A stretch of DNA of 64,000 nucleotides, from contig NW_025335468.1 in assembly GCF_004798865.1 (NCBI RefSeq), forward strand, positions 7,237,333 through 7,301,332, read 5' to 3'. This document shows positions 63,110 to 64,000 of the stretch, in pieces (the first letter of the stretch is position 1; each line of letters opens with the position of its first letter). The translations under genes were made by a program, and so were the position numbers. A model generated the notes under the pieces. The model was not told the origin of the DNA and did no database searches. It worked only from the letters and a program-made list of their open reading frames with translations. Origin of the DNA: Varanus komodoensis (taxonomy: Eukaryota; Chordata; Lepidosauria; Squamata; Varanidae).

Positions 63110-63299
63110 CACTCCAAAACTGCCACAGGCTTCCATGTAGCCTCAAGTGCCTCCTCCTACCTAATTGTGGAAGCTAAGCAGGATCAGGTCTGGTCAGAAT
63201 TGGGATGGGTGACTTGAGTGTATGATTCCATGATTATTGCTGAAAACGGCCCAGAGAGCTTTGGCTATGGGCTGTACAAAATGTAATAATAATAATAAG
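63110..63299 (+). mobile_element. 5S-Sauria-type SINE (5S rRNA head, L2 tail)
   Basis: TGTGGAAGCTAAGCAGGATC AGGTCTGGTCAGAATTGGG ATGGGTGACT (63164..63213) is a worn copy of the internal control region of 5S rRNA (GGAAGCTAAGCAGGGTCGGG, then CCTGG...TTGGATGGGAGACC). The tail CGGCCCAGAGAGCTTTGGCT ATGGGCTGTACAAAATG TAATAATAATAATAA is the L2 3' end. 5S-derived SINEs with L2 tails are known from lizards. The 5' limit is approximate. Confidence 0.82.
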
Positions 63300-64000
63300 C
63301 CAACATTGAGCAAACTGGAGAGGTATGGTTAAAAAAGGGAATCCTGGTGTAGGAAGTGGCCAGGGTGGGTTGCTGCTGGCCAAAACTAGCAGGATCCCAC
63401 CCTTTCCAGTGCCTAGCAGAGCCTGCAAGTGAGCATATCCGTCTAGCCCCTACTGCTTTGCATGAACCTGTCAAACTTGACAGGTCAGGACCAGGCAGTT
63501 TCTTGCAAACTGAAAGCATGCATTGAAGAATGGGGCTTTTTTCAACATCTCCATAGTGTCATCTCCTGATATTTGTAGGGAGATGCTCACATGGAAAAAC
63601 CTGTAAAATTTGAGGGAAATCCTCATGTCTTGAGGAATGGCTCTACATGGCATGTGTCAAATATGAGATGCTTTGCTGTTCCCCAGGGTGCTAGAACTTG
63701 GGATCAATAATAAAACAGAGGATCACTTGGGGCAAGTAACCCCCCCCCCACACACACACACACAATCCTGGAGATCCTGCTTGGAAGGTGGAAGAATTGA
63801 GGGAGTATCCCCTGAAATGCCGTTTCTTGTTTGATCTTTGCTTTCTTTGCTTTCTTTTAGAGGGCCCACATGCCTCTGGGTTGTCCACACTCGGAAAAGT
63901 TAGGTTAGCCCAGGGCCAAATGAGTTCCCTCAAAACATGAAGATTGTACTGCTAAGAATACTCCCCAGTTTTTTTCAAGAACTCACAAAGTGGGTTTTGC
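63300..64000 (+). other. Intronic stretch to the window end
   Basis: A C-run and CA tract lie at 63741..63764. A pyrimidine tract and AG near 63823..63860 looks like a splice acceptor but the sequence behind it does not encode the expected BRSK2 exon. Nothing else recognised. Confidence 0.45.

Noticed and set aside
63160-63215. 5S rRNA gene
   Set aside because: Only a worn internal part is present and it is followed by an L2 tail, so it is a SINE head.
63823-63905. Possible second BRSK2 exon behind a pyrimidine tract and AG
   Set aside because: The sequence after the AG does not encode the expected VEREIAIL segment in any frame and soon meets stops.

Overview
The window looks like vertebrate nuclear DNA from a squamate reptile (lizard or snake). 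It is AT-rich, has no gene-dense stretch, and its repeats are typical of squamates: a Sauria SINE with a Bov-B-type tail, a Bov-B (RTE) LINE, a 5S-derived SINE with an L2 tail, many CR1 and L2 LINE remnants, tRNA-derived CORE/MIR-like SINEs, several hAT and Tc1/mariner derivatives, and one DIRS-type retroelement. No species is assigned.

I recognise one host coding segment: a 95-base exon at 23277..23371 on the + strand. It has a branch-point-like motif, a polypyrimidine tract, an AG acceptor and a GT donor. It encodes the end of the glycine loop and the VAIK strand of a protein kinase, and the residues fit BRSK2 (SAD-A) better than BRSK1. I saw no other BRSK2 exon, so the rest of the window is read as flanking intron: 1..23276 upstream (intron 1 by comparison with the human gene) and 23372..64000 downstream.

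Layout. 1-23 kb: intron with two L2 ends (2.35-3.06 kb), a mariner remnant that keeps a transposase C-terminus (6.99-7.32 kb), a hAT MITE with a perfect 8-bp target duplication (9.33-9.74 kb), an internally deleted CR1 (11.7-12.4 kb), a perfect 17-bp-stem hairpin (13.9 kb), an ancient MIR (14.6 kb), a Sauria SINE (17.3 kb) and a dead Bov-B LINE (21-21.9 kb). 24.06-30.17 kb: a DIRS element starting 687 bases past the exon, in the same orientation. It has inverted terminal repeats, an internal complementary region, gag-like, RT/RNase H and tyrosine-recombinase parts, and an L2 inserted inside it. It is broken and is treated as a fossil. 31-64 kb: intron with CR1, L2 and RTE remnants, a 633-bp Tc1/mariner MITE beside a 2-kb CR1 (37.9-40.6 kb), a hAT MITE with an internal palindrome (44.9 kb), a young L2 nested in an older CR1 (51.2-52.9 kb), a long degraded L2 (56.1-57.8 kb), several CORE-SINEs, and a 5S-type SINE at 63.1 kb.

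Both LINE/SINE partnerships described for lizards are present: Bov-B with Sauria SINE, and L2 with 5S-Sauria SINE. Several insertions can be ordered by nesting. All family assignments come from reading the sequence and were not checked against a database.
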